A stretch of 11,651 nt of DNA from Pirellulales bacterium (GTDB lineage: Bacteria; Planctomycetota; Planctomycetia; Pirellulales; Thermoguttaceae). Within the stretch, counting starts at the first letter, position 1. Each line of letters starts with the position of its first letter. Position numbers and translations under genes: made by a program. Shown piece by piece: positions 1 through 6,963 of this stretch. Below the pieces are notes generated by a model, which saw only the letters and a program-made list of their open reading frames with translations, did no database searches and had not been told where the DNA came from. The stretch is from positions 1 through 11,651 of the forward strand of contig JAUWHT010000311.1 in the NCBI GenBank assembly GCA_030605745.1, read 5' to 3'.

Positions 1-138
1 TGTGGTGAACAAGTACTGTACAAGATGCGCGCACGGCGCGCAGAAGTTACAACGATAGACTCTAACCCAATCAAACAACTACTCTACTTAGCCGTTACAC
101 CAACCTGCGGAAAATCGGGCAAGCCCGGCGGCTAAACT
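1..138. other. Non-coding flank downstream of the co-polymerase gene
   Basis: I see no credible gene here. The stretch holds a short GC hairpin at 27-41 (GCGCGC, loop ACG, GCGCGC). In the minus-strand direction it lies about 100 nt beyond the stop of the co-polymerase gene, but it is not followed by a convincing U-run, so a terminator role is only possible. The last 22 bases before the stop codon form a dispersed repeat listed separately. Confidence 0.5.
116..137. repeat. Dispersed palindromic repeat, copy A (degenerate left arm)
   Basis: These 22 bases (cgggcaagcccgg followed by cggctaaac) are identical to 1920-1941 and lie in the same orientation. The inner part GCCGGGC-AA-GCCCGGC of the full copy is reduced here to cgggc-aa-gcccg because the left arm has decayed (aaaatcgggc instead of tagcggccgggc). 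The repeat ends one base before the stop codon of the minus-strand co-polymerase gene. The identity with the second copy is seen directly; a mobile or REP-like nature is inferred. Confidence 0.75.
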
Positions 139-1596
139 TCATGCGGTACTGCCGTAGACAATCTTTTGCAGTGCCTGCTTCAATGATAGGGCGCTGCCGG
201 GCTGAATCGCCGTGGACCGGCGTCGTGGAGCCGCTTGCACGGCAGTGGCCGATTGTGCCGGTTGCACGGTCAGGAACAGGACGCCGAAGCCGGTTAGCAG
301 CCCGCCGGCAAGCCCGACGAGCACAATCATCGCCCGGCTGGGACCGACCGGGTTGGCGCCGGTGTCGGGTGTGCCGATGCGGCTTATAAGGCTGGTTGCC
401 TTGGCTCCGGCGTGTGTGGCCCGGGCCTCGGCCAGGTTCTGCTCTGCCCGCTCGACCAGCACGGTCCGGTTTTTCGTTTCGGCTACCAGGTTGGCGTACG
501 GGGCGCGCAGGGCGGCCAGGCCATCCAACCGCTCGGTGGCTTCTGCCAACTGGCCCCGAAGCATCGCCCGCCGATCGCCGCTGATCCGCAACTCGGTCTC
601 GACGCCGCGGATGGCGATTGCCAACTCGTTGTGCATGTGTCGGCCGATTTCTTCTTCGGCCCCTTTGGCGGCCGCGACCAGGGGATGTTCATCCAACATG
701 CGGCCCTTCAGTACGGCAGTATCGAGTTGGGCGTCGACTAGGCCGTCCTTTAGCCGGCGCAAGGCCGGCTGCGAATCGAGCAGCCCGCTCGGCGTGGCCA
801 CCAGCCGCCCAGGGTCATCCTGTGCCCCGCGCAACAGGGCGAGCAATTGTTGGTTCGACCGTTCGTCGGCGTGGAGTTGGCGCAGCTCGTTGCGAATCTC
901 CGCAGCGGTTCGGCGAAGTGCGCTGTCGCTTCCGATGGCTTGTTCCAGTGCACGCAACTCGCCCAGATCGCTGCCCACTTGCTTCTCGATCGCCGTAAGA
1001 CGCGCGGTCGACACATCCAGGTCGGTCTTGGCAAGCTGGACGGTCTTGGCCAACTCGTCGATCATGCTCTGCGCCTTCGCGTCGCGGAGTTGCTGAGAGC
1101 GGGCTTGCAACCGCCCACATATCGCGCGGCTCAGAGCGATTGCCCTACTGCGGTCGTGGTCACGAACCCGCAGGTAGAATATCTCGGTCGTGCCGAACTC
1201 GGCCCCCTTGGGCGGGACCAGCTTGATCCGCTTGCGGAGCCGTTCGACGGCCTTGGGCGTGGGCCAGGCAATGTTCTTCTTGTGTTTTCGCGGGGGCCCG
1301 ACTTCTTCGAGCGCAGCGCCCAGCACGTCGCAGCTCCTGGCCAACTCGAGGATCGTCTCCTGGATAATCTTCATCTCGTCGACGTCGCCGAACTTACCGG
1401 GCCCAACCTGGTTGTTGGCCGCCTCGTTGCGAACGATCAGCCCCTGCGAGGCCTCCCAGGTAGCCGGACGGAACACCGCATACAGGAGCACCAGTGTGCC
1501 CACGACTGCCGCCGGTACCAGCCAGCGCTTGCGGTGGACGGCCAGGATGTGAACTACTTCTCTCGGACTTGGAATCGGTTGCTGTGTGGAGTTCAT
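139..1596 (-). CDS. Wzz/GNVR-type polysaccharide co-polymerase (chain-length determinant), no kinase domain
   Basis: This 485-residue protein has the layout of a polysaccharide co-polymerase, which sets the chain length of an exported polysaccharide at the inner membrane. A first membrane helix lies at about residues 26-43, followed by a Wzz-like region and a long charged helical region (about 165-260 and 280-400) rich in Glu, Arg, Ala and Leu that should form periplasmic coiled coils. The second helix lies at about 421-444, preceded by the NPVGPS segment typical of this position. The cytoplasmic tail is only about 40 residues, with no Walker motifs, so it is not fused to a BY-type tyrosine kinase. 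It carries one tyrosine near the end (Y481). The start has a GAGGA Shine-Dalgarno 8-9 nt upstream. The gene diverges from the polysaccharide cluster at 1958 onward. The family call is firm; the exact subfamily is not. Confidence 0.85.
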   Translation of the reverse strand: MNSTQQPIPSPREVVHILAVHRKRWLVPAAVVGTLVLLYAVFRPATWEASQGLIVRNEAANNQVGPGKFGDVDEMKIIQETILELARSCDVLGAALEEVGPPRKHKKNIAWPTPKAVERLRKRIKLVPPKGAEFGTTEIFYLRVRDHDRSRAIALSRAICGRLQARSQQLRDAKAQSMIDELAKTVQLAKTDLDVSTARLTAIEKQVGSDLGELRALEQAIGSDSALRRTAAEIRNELRQLHADERSNQQLLALLRGAQDDPGRLVATPSGLLDSQPALRRLKDGLVDAQLDTAVLKGRMLDEHPLVAAAKGAEEEIGRHMHNELAIAIRGVETELRISGDRRAMLRGQLAEATERLDGLAALRAPYANLVAETKNRTVLVERAEQNLAEARATHAGAKATSLISRIGTPDTGANPVGPSRAMIVLVGLAGGLLTGFGVLFLTVQPAQSATAVQAAPRRRSTAIQPGSALSLKQALQKIVYGSTA

Positions 1597-1957
1597 GTCG
1601 CTTGTTCCTCAACTTGGGTGCGGGACGGATTGGATCGGTTGTAGGGCCGATCGGCCGGTGACGCCGTGTTTTCGAGCGTTCCCAGTTGCAAAGTCGGTGC
1701 CAACCGGCCGGCCGCAGCGGCTCGTGCCGCCCGGCAGCGTCGAAACCCCAGAAAAGCAAGGATTTGTATCGGTCTGAGCACGGTCGGCCCGCTTGCCACG
1801 GCAATCCGTGTGTTGCTTCAAGGCAACGCACCGTTCTCCGGATGCAACACGAGGCCCCAGTGGGCAAAAATCATTTGCATCCGCGCCAATCTGACGGAGA
1901 GTTGTATATGTTTAGCGGCCGGGCAAGCCCGGCGGCTAAACAATCTGTTGGACGACA
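1597..1957. other. Divergent intergenic region between co-polymerase and acyltransferase genes
   Basis: No gene is supported in these 361 bases; the open frames crossing it are short and lack family resemblance. It must carry the promoters for both divergent transcription units, but I could not find a convincing -35/-10 pair on either strand. It contains several GC-rich palindromes (for example ggccgatcggcc at 1645-1656), a 7-bp inverted repeat GTGTTGC/GCAACAC at 1810-1816 and 1844-1850, and the dispersed palindrome at 1910-1941. Confidence 0.6.
1910..1941. repeat. Dispersed palindromic repeat, copy B (complete hairpin)
   Basis: This is a 32-base near-perfect palindrome. The arms GTTTAGC-G-GCCGGGC and GCCCGGC-G-GCTAAAC pair fully except for one internal G-G mismatch, around a two-base AA centre. 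Its right 22 bases (1920-1941) recur exactly at 116-137. It sits 16 bases upstream of the acyltransferase start codon, so a transcript would carry it in its leader. It resembles REP-type elements in size and shape. Confidence 0.8.
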
Positions 1958-3151
1958 ATGCACGTTTGCCGCCTCTCTAACCTTGACGAACTGGCCCCTT
2001 ACGCGGACCAGTGGGACCGGCTGTCAGCCGGTGTGCCGTTTCGCAGTTGGACATGGCTGTCCACCTGGTGGCGACATTACGGCCAGGACGACAGCAACGG
2101 CCGCCGCCGGCGTCGGTTGTATGTTTTGTGTGTCTTCGACCAGACCAACGTGCTCATCGGCCTGGCTCCATGGTACGTGGACCGGTCCGCCACTGCCGGC
2201 CGGGTGGTGCGGCCGCTCGGCTCGGGCGAAGTCTGTTCCGACTACCTAAGCGTGCTGTGCCAGCCAGGCATGGAAGATCAGGTTACCCGGGCGCTGGCCG
2301 ACCGGCTGACCGACGATGCTCACGCCTCGGCGGAAGATATCCATACTCATCAGAACGGCTGGGACCTGCTGGACCTGAGCGACTTCGATGCCAAGGACAA
2401 TGTCGTCGGCCGATTGATCGAGCAGTTGGCGGACCGGGGAAACACGGTCTATCGCCGGGCAGGCCCCAACTGCTGGCGGATCGAGTTGCCCCGTACCTGG
2501 GACGAATACGTGGCCATGGTATCGAAGGGCCATCGCAGGAAACTTCGCCAGCTTCAGCGCAGCGTGTTTGCCGAAGGTCGGGCAGTGCTGCACACGATCG
2601 AGCACTTTGGCGAGCTTCCCGCCGCCGTCAATATCCTCGTCGACTTGCACCAGCGGCGATGGCGCTCGCTCGGAGAACCGGGCTGCTTCGCCTCGCCGAG
2701 GTTCGATGCTTTCCACCGGGAAGTAATGCCCAAGTTGCTCTGCGGCGGAAACCTGCAACTCCGCTGGCTCGAACTGGACGGCCGACCGGCCGCCGCCGAG
2801 TACCATCTGATCGCGGGCGGCGTGATCTACGCCTACCAGTCGGGAATCGATCCGGAACTGCTCGATGAGCAACCCGGCTGGTTGATCACCATGTACACGT
2901 TGCGTCGGGCGATCGAGCAGGGTTTTAGGGCGTTCGATCTGCTGCGCGGCGACGAGCCCTACAAGGCCCACTGGCGAGCCAAGCCTTGCCCCAGCCTCAG
3001 AGTCCGCGTCGTCCCCGACCGACTGTCTGCCCAACTCCGCAATAACATCTGGCTGACCGGCAGCAAAGTCAAACGGTGGATCAAGGGACGAGGGGCCAGA
3101 GGCGAGGTGACAAAAACCCCTAACCCCTGGCCCCAAACCCCTGGCCCCTAA
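1958..3151 (+). CDS. GNAT-fold acyltransferase, CelD/BcsL (Acetyltransf_6) family, in polysaccharide cluster
   Basis: The 397-residue soluble protein resembles the CelD/BcsL or FemAB-like acyltransferases found in exopolysaccharide loci, which are thought to acylate sugars or polymer precursors in the cytoplasm. The N-terminal part has the family signature around residues 26-41 (VPFRSWTWLSTWWRHYG). The second GNAT half runs from about 190 (GHRRKLRQLQR) through RPAAAEYHLIAGGVIYAYQSG (about 276-296) to the hallmark LLRGDEPYKAHWRA at 328-341. The ATG at 1958 is the only good start, with a weak Shine-Dalgarno. The last 20 or so residues (from about 378; TPNPWPQTPGP) are encoded by a CCCC-rich repeat and are unlikely to be part of the fold. 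The deacetylase gene starts 6 bases after the stop, suggesting co-transcription. The acyl donor and substrate are unknown. Confidence 0.8.
   Translation: MHVCRLSNLDELAPYADQWDRLSAGVPFRSWTWLSTWWRHYGQDDSNGRRRRRLYVLCVFDQTNVLIGLAPWYVDRSATAGRVVRPLGSGEVCSDYLSVLCQPGMEDQVTRALADRLTDDAHASAEDIHTHQNGWDLLDLSDFDAKDNVVGRLIEQLADRGNTVYRRAGPNCWRIELPRTWDEYVAMVSKGHRRKLRQLQRSVFAEGRAVLHTIEHFGELPAAVNILVDLHQRRWRSLGEPGCFASPRFDAFHREVMPKLLCGGNLQLRWLELDGRPAAAEYHLIAGGVIYAYQSGIDPELLDEQPGWLITMYTLRRAIEQGFRAFDLLRGDEPYKAHWRAKPCPSLRVRVVPDRLSAQLRNNIWLTGSKVKRWIKGRGARGEVTKTPNPWPQTPGP
3091..3149. repeat. CCCCTGG low-complexity repeat forming the 3' end of the acyltransferase gene
   Basis: A 14-base unit (aacccctggcccca) occurs twice in tandem at 3122-3135 and 3136-3149, the second copy ending in t. 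The upstream AGGGGCCAG at 3091-3099 is the exact complement of CTGGCCCCT at 3141-3149, so the segment can also fold. The stop codon (3149-3151) is formed by the last base of the repeat. Similar CCCCT/GGGGCGAGG strings occur at 9282-9297 and 9621-9636. Confidence 0.75.
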
Positions 3152-3157
3152 TCACCC

Positions 3158-4021
3158 ATGCCCATCTGGAAACAACTCCTGTTGACGCTGTACTACGGCG
3201 GCACCCAGCCGGTCCGCTGGTGGAACCACCGGCTGGCTGTACTCGAGGGCCGCGTGCCGGTAATCATATTGCTTTGGCACCGGATTGCCGATGACAGGGC
3301 GAACGAGTGGACCGCCTCGAACCGGATGTTCGCCCGGCAGGTCTGGTGGCTAAAGGCCCATTTTGAGCTGATTTCGCTGGAGGAGGCACAGCAGCGGATT
3401 CGCCGCGGCGCGAACTATCGACCGTGCGCGAGCATCACCTTCGACGACGGCTACGCGGATAACTGTCGCCAGGCGATCCCGCTGTTGGTCAATGAGGGAA
3501 TCCCCTGTACGTACTTTGTCACTGTGCGAAACGTGCTCGACGGCGAACCGTTCGCGCACGACGTGGCCTTGGGTAAGCCGTTCGCGCCCAACACGCTGGA
3601 AGAGTTGCATGCTATGGCGGCTGCCGGCATCGAGGTCGGCGTACACAGCTATACCCATGCCGACCTGGGGCGGATCAACGATCATCGGCGGCTGCACCGC
3701 GAGGTGGTCGCTGCCGGCGAGGAACTACAGCAAGCGCTCGGTCGGCCCGTACGCTACTTCGCGTTTCCATTCGGACAACACGCCAACCTCAGCGGCGAGG
3801 CGTTCAAGCTGGCCGACGGTGCCGGCTACGAAGCCATCTGCTCGTCCTACGGTGGCTTGAATTTCCCTGGCGACGACGCCTTCCACCTCCAGCGGCTGGC
3901 CGTCGACGACAACATGATCGGCCTGAAGAACTTCGCGACAATCGATCCGCGAAAACTTAATATACCAAGGTTTGCGTACGAAACGACCGCCGCAACAGGC
4001 GACCACTACCAGTTGAAGTAG
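3158..4021 (+). CDS. Polysaccharide deacetylase family protein (NodB homology domain, CE4)
   Basis: This 287-residue protein carries the metal-dependent NodB-type deacetylase motifs in order. Motif 1 TFDDGY is at 94-99, whose second aspartate is the usual metal ligand. Motif 2 HSYTH is at 163-167 (metal-binding histidines), and motif 3 FAFPFGQ is at 201-207. Such enzymes remove N- or O-acetyl groups from sugars. Next to an acyltransferase and a flippase, modification of the exported polysaccharide is the likely role, but the substrate is inferred. The N-terminal segment up to VIILLWHRI (35-43) has no clear cleavable signal peptide, so a cytoplasmic or membrane-associated location is more likely than full secretion. 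The start lies 6 bases after the upstream stop and has no visible Shine-Dalgarno, since that space is occupied by the CCCC-rich repeat. Confidence 0.85.
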   Translation: MPIWKQLLLTLYYGGTQPVRWWNHRLAVLEGRVPVIILLWHRIADDRANEWTASNRMFARQVWWLKAHFELISLEEAQQRIRRGANYRPCASITFDDGYADNCRQAIPLLVNEGIPCTYFVTVRNVLDGEPFAHDVALGKPFAPNTLEELHAMAAAGIEVGVHSYTHADLGRINDHRRLHREVVAAGEELQQALGRPVRYFAFPFGQHANLSGEAFKLADGAGYEAICSSYGGLNFPGDDAFHLQRLAVDDNMIGLKNFATIDPRKLNIPRFAYETTAATGDHYQLK

Positions 4022-4038
4022 TTTTCGTAAAAAGCCTG

Positions 4039-4096
4039 ATAGCCGGGACGCAACGCGTCGCGGGGATGTGTCCGCGGGACATTGTCCCCCGGCTAT
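4039..4096. repeat. Double-hairpin intergenic repeat element; left part repeated inverted at 6832-6854
   Basis: The first hairpin has arms CCGGGACGC (4043-4051) and GCGTCGCGG (4055-4063), loop AAC and one G-G mismatch. The second has arms CCGCGGGAC (4072-4080) and GTCCCCCGG (4084-4092), loop ATT and one C-C mismatch. Both mismatches fall at the fourth position from the outer end of the arm. An outer inverted pair ATAGCCGGG (4039-4047) and CCCGGCTAT (4088-4096) frames the whole. The first 23 bases (4039-4061) recur as an exact reverse complement at 6832-6854. It occupies most of the deacetylase-flippase gap. Confidence 0.75.
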
Positions 4097-4109
4097 TGCC
4101 GAGAATTAC

Positions 4110-5666
4110 ATGAAAACTTCATTGTCCGACAACCAGCACCCGCCCGCCGTCGCGACGGCCCTGCGCACCGACACGCTGGCCGATAGCGTGCTGATCCTGC
4201 TGGGACTGACCGTGGTGCAGCGGTTGGTGGGATTCTGCCGGGCGGTTCTGTTCTGCCGGTGGCTTCAGCCGGAGCAGCTTGGCCAGTGGGACATGGCATT
4301 CAGCTTCCTGATTCTGGCCTCGTCGCTGGCGGTGCTGGCCCTGCCCGGTGCGTTCGGACGCTACGTCGAGCGCTTCCGCCGGCAGGGCCAACTGCGGACG
4401 TTCCTGCGGCGGACGATCGTGTTGTGTGCGGGCTTGGCCGCGGTGGCGATCGTGCTGATTCATCTGGGCCGGCAGTGGTTCTCGTACTTGATCTTCGGCA
4501 CCACCGACCAGGCCGAACTGGTTACCCTGCTGGCGGTCAGCATGGCCGCCATGGTTGCCTTCAACTTTCTGACCGAGTTGTTTACCGCGCTGCGCAACGT
4601 GCGGGTAGTCTCGTGCATGCAAATGGGGCTGAGCCTGGTCTTTGCCGTGCTGGGAATTTGCCTGCTGCTTACCTGGCAATGCACCGCGACCAGTGTGGTA
4701 GTGGCCTACGGCGGGGCCAGCCTGATCACCGCCGTCGGAGCAGCCTGGTGGCTGCGGCGCACCTGGAAGGCCTCGCCGCCGGTGGCCGTGCCGATCACGC
4801 ATCGCGCGCTGTGGGCAAATATGGCCCCGTTCGCCGCCTGGGTCCTGATCGGCAGCTTGCTGGCCAACCTGTTCGAGATCGCCGACCGCTACATGATCGT
4901 CCACTACTCGACCATGCCGGCGGCCGAAGCCCTCGGCCTGGTCGGCAACTACCACAGTTCGCGGGTGGTGCCGCTGCTGCTGGTCTCGATTGCCGTGATG
5001 CTGAGCACGATGATCATGCCGCATCTGAGTCACGACTGGGAAGCGGGACACCGTGCCCGGGCGGCCGCCCAATTGCGACTGTTTCTGAAGCTGTTTGGTT
5101 TCGCGCTGTCGGCCGCGGCGGTGGCCGTGCTGTTTGCCGCGCCGTTGCTGTTCGGCGTGGCCTTTCAGGGTAAGTTCGCCGGAGGACTGGCCGTGCTGCC
5201 ATGGACCTTGACCTACTGCACCTGGTTCGGACTGCTGATCGTCGCCCAAAACTACCTGTTGTGCGCCGAAAAGGTACGACTCATAAGCCTGGCGCTGTTG
5301 ATCGGCTTGGTTGTGAACATCGGATTGAACCTGCTGTTGCTGCCGCGGCTGGGTCTGCTGGGTGCCGTACTGGCCACCACCGCAGCCAACCTGGTCGCGC
5401 TGCTGCTGATCTGCACGTTCAACCACATGCTGGGGTTCCACATAGACCGCGGCACCCGGGTGATCCTGGCGCTGCCGCTGGCCGGGTGCCTTGGCCCCTG
5501 GGTGGGATTGTTGGTGCTGATCGCCGTCGCCCTGGAAGCGGTCGGCTCCAACCGGCTGCTCTCGCCGGAAGAGAAACGCCAGCTTGCCGAAGGCTGGACA
5601 AAATACATGGAAAGGTTCAAGGGTTTGCGATATGCTGTTTCGCCGCAAAAAACCGGTTCTGCTTGA
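4110..5666 (+). CDS. Wzx-like polysaccharide/oligosaccharide flippase (MOP superfamily)
   Basis: The 518-residue product is a very hydrophobic multi-pass protein with roughly 12-14 predicted membrane helices and short basic loops. This is the form of MOP-superfamily flippases that move lipid-linked glycans across the inner membrane. Features typical of the family are the early segment LVGFCRAVLFCRWLQPEQLGQW (about residues 40-61), a loop with ANLFEIADRYMI near the middle, and the late helix pair around GLVVNIGLNLLLLPRLGLLGA. I chose ATG at 4110, with CGAGA about 10 nt upstream. A GTG at 4068 is in frame but would translate the second hairpin of the repeat. The gene overlaps the glycosyltransferase start by 35 bases, so the two are probably translationally coupled. 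The exact glycan is unknown. Confidence 0.85.
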   Translation: MKTSLSDNQHPPAVATALRTDTLADSVLILLGLTVVQRLVGFCRAVLFCRWLQPEQLGQWDMAFSFLILASSLAVLALPGAFGRYVERFRRQGQLRTFLRRTIVLCAGLAAVAIVLIHLGRQWFSYLIFGTTDQAELVTLLAVSMAAMVAFNFLTELFTALRNVRVVSCMQMGLSLVFAVLGICLLLTWQCTATSVVVAYGGASLITAVGAAWWLRRTWKASPPVAVPITHRALWANMAPFAAWVLIGSLLANLFEIADRYMIVHYSTMPAAEALGLVGNYHSSRVVPLLLVSIAVMLSTMIMPHLSHDWEAGHRARAAAQLRLFLKLFGFALSAAAVAVLFAAPLLFGVAFQGKFAGGLAVLPWTLTYCTWFGLLIVAQNYLLCAEKVRLISLALLIGLVVNIGLNLLLLPRLGLLGAVLATTAANLVALLLICTFNHMLGFHIDRGTRVILALPLAGCLGPWVGLLVLIAVALEAVGSNRLLSPEEKRQLAEGWTKYMERFKGLRYAVSPQKTGSA

Positions 5667-6864
5667 AGACCGCGGTCCGCTGCGGGTGATGTTCGTGATC
5701 ACCAGTATGCCGGTCGGAGGCGCGGAGACACTGTTGGTCGAGTTGATCCGCCGGCTGGACCGCTCGCGGATTGCGCCCGAGTTGTGCTGCTTGAAGGAGT
5801 TGGGTCCGCTGGGCGAGGTGCTGGCCGAAGATGTCCCGACGTTTGCCGGGCTGCTGACCCATAAGTTCGACCTCCGCGTACTGCCTCGATTGATGCGGCT
5901 GATGCGGCAGCGGAAGATCGATGCAGTGGTCACAGTCGAGACGGGCGATAAAATGTTTTGGGGTCGCCTGGCCGGATGGCTCACTGGCATGCCGGTCATC
6001 TGCTCGGCGCTGCACACGACCGGCTATCCCAACCGCATCGAGCGGCTAAACCGCCTGCTAGCGCCGGTGACCGACGCCTTCATCGCCGTGGCCGAACCGC
6101 ACGGCCGCTACCTGGCCGAACATGAAGGCTGTCCGGCAGACAAGGTCCGGGTAATCCCCAACGGCGTGGACATCGAGAAGTTCCATCCCCGTTGGCCCAG
6201 CCAATCGCTGCGCAAAGAACTTGGACTTGCAAAAGGGGCACCGGTGGCCGGCATCATAGCGGCACTGCGGCCGGAAAAACATCACGAGTTGTTCCTGCGC
6301 ACCGCCGCGCTGGTCCGCCAGCAATTGCCCGAAGCCCGGTTCCTGATTGTCGGCGACGGCCCCCAGCGCGAGCGGCTCGAGTCGCTCGCCGCCGAGTTGT
6401 CACTCGCCGAGTCCGCCAGTTTCCTTGGCACCCGCTCGGATGTACCCGAGTTGCTCGCGCTGATCAACGTGCTGCTTCTAACCTCGCACATGGAGGCCAA
6501 CCCGGTCTCGATCCTCGAAGCGATGGCCAGCGAAAAGCCGGTGGTAGCCACCCGGGTCGGCTCGATTGAAGAGACGGTAATCGACGGGCAAACCGGCTAC
6601 CTGGTCCCGCCGGGCGACACACGGGCGCTTGCCCGTCGGGTGGTGGAGCTATTGAGTGATCCCGACCAGGCCGCCGCCATGGGCCGCGCCGCACGCGAGC
6701 AGGTCATCGCCCATTGGTCCATCCACCGGATGGTCGAAGGCTACCACAACCTGATCGAGGGCATCTACACGTCGAAGCGCGCCGATCGGCGTTTCCCCGA
6801 TTGTAAAGCCGCCCCTGTTGGCAGTGGCCCTGCGACGCGTTGCGTCCCGGCTATTATCAAGTAG
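5632..6864 (+). CDS. Glycosyltransferase, GT4 family (GT-B fold)
   Basis: The 410-residue protein has the two-domain GT-B pattern of GT4 retaining glycosyltransferases, which transfer a sugar from a nucleotide donor at the cytoplasmic face of the membrane. The N-terminal domain opens with LRVMFVITSMPVGGAE (GGAE at 29-32, acceptor side). The C-terminal donor domain begins near VIPNGVD (174-180), followed by RPEKHHEL (213-220) and VGDGPQRERLE (240-250). The EX7E motif spans E288 to E296 (EANPVSILE), followed by GSIEETVIDGQTGYLVPPGD. The ATG at 5632 is preceded by AAGGG at 8 nt spacing and lies inside the flippase gene. An upstream in-frame TTG at 5584 has no such support. The last residues (SGPATRCVPAIIK) are encoded by an inverted copy of a dispersed repeat and look acquired. 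Donor and acceptor sugars cannot be read from sequence. Confidence 0.88.
   Translation: MLFRRKKPVLLEDRGPLRVMFVITSMPVGGAETLLVELIRRLDRSRIAPELCCLKELGPLGEVLAEDVPTFAGLLTHKFDLRVLPRLMRLMRQRKIDAVVTVETGDKMFWGRLAGWLTGMPVICSALHTTGYPNRIERLNRLLAPVTDAFIAVAEPHGRYLAEHEGCPADKVRVIPNGVDIEKFHPRWPSQSLRKELGLAKGAPVAGIIAALRPEKHHELFLRTAALVRQQLPEARFLIVGDGPQRERLESLAAELSLAESASFLGTRSDVPELLALINVLLLTSHMEANPVSILEAMASEKPVVATRVGSIEETVIDGQTGYLVPPGDTRALARRVVELLSDPDQAAAMGRAAREQVIAHWSIHRMVEGYHNLIEGIYTSKRADRRFPDCKAAPVGSGPATRCVPAIIK
6832..6854. repeat. Inverted copy of the 4039-4061 repeat inside the glycosyltransferase 3' end
   Basis: These 23 bases are the exact reverse complement of 4039-4061 (core GCGACGCGTTGCGTCCCGG). Translated in frame they give part of the terminal tail of the glycosyltransferase, whose stop codon follows 8 bases later. 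Together the two copies bracket the flippase and nearly all of the glycosyltransferase gene. Confidence 0.8.
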
Positions 6865-6963
6865 CCAATTGTCCCCTTTTTCCGTCGTCTCGACTGGCAC
6901 CCCGCTGTCGGCTGGTGTAGAGTGGTAGGTAGTTGATGACCACTTTGCACCGACGACATCGTA

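Noticed and set aside
27..41. Rho-independent terminator for the co-polymerase gene
   Set aside because: A GC-only six-base stem exists, but no U-run follows on the minus strand and it lies about 100 bases past the stop.
212..1096. A 294-codon plus-strand frame, and other plus-strand frames, opposite the co-polymerase gene
   Set aside because: Ser/Arg/Ala-rich low-complexity translations with no family resemblance. The minus-strand frame has coherent membrane helices and coiled coils.
1394..1867. Possible small genes in the 1597-1957 spacer
   Set aside because: The frames crossing it are short, overlap the co-polymerase gene or the repeat, and show no domain or convincing ribosome binding site.
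2246..3136. A 296-codon minus-strand frame opposite the acyltransferase
   Set aside because: Shadow of the acyltransferase gene, whose RGDEPYKAHW motif fixes the real strand.
4068..4109. An upstream GTG start for the flippase
   Set aside because: It would translate a repeat hairpin (4072-4092) into the N-terminus. The ATG at 4110 begins just past the repeat.
4119..6017. A 632-codon open frame on the minus strand across the flippase and glycosyltransferase genes
   Set aside because: Its product is rich in Gln, Arg, His and Gly without any recognisable motif, and it is antisense to two genes with clear family motifs. Long antisense frames are expected at this GC content.
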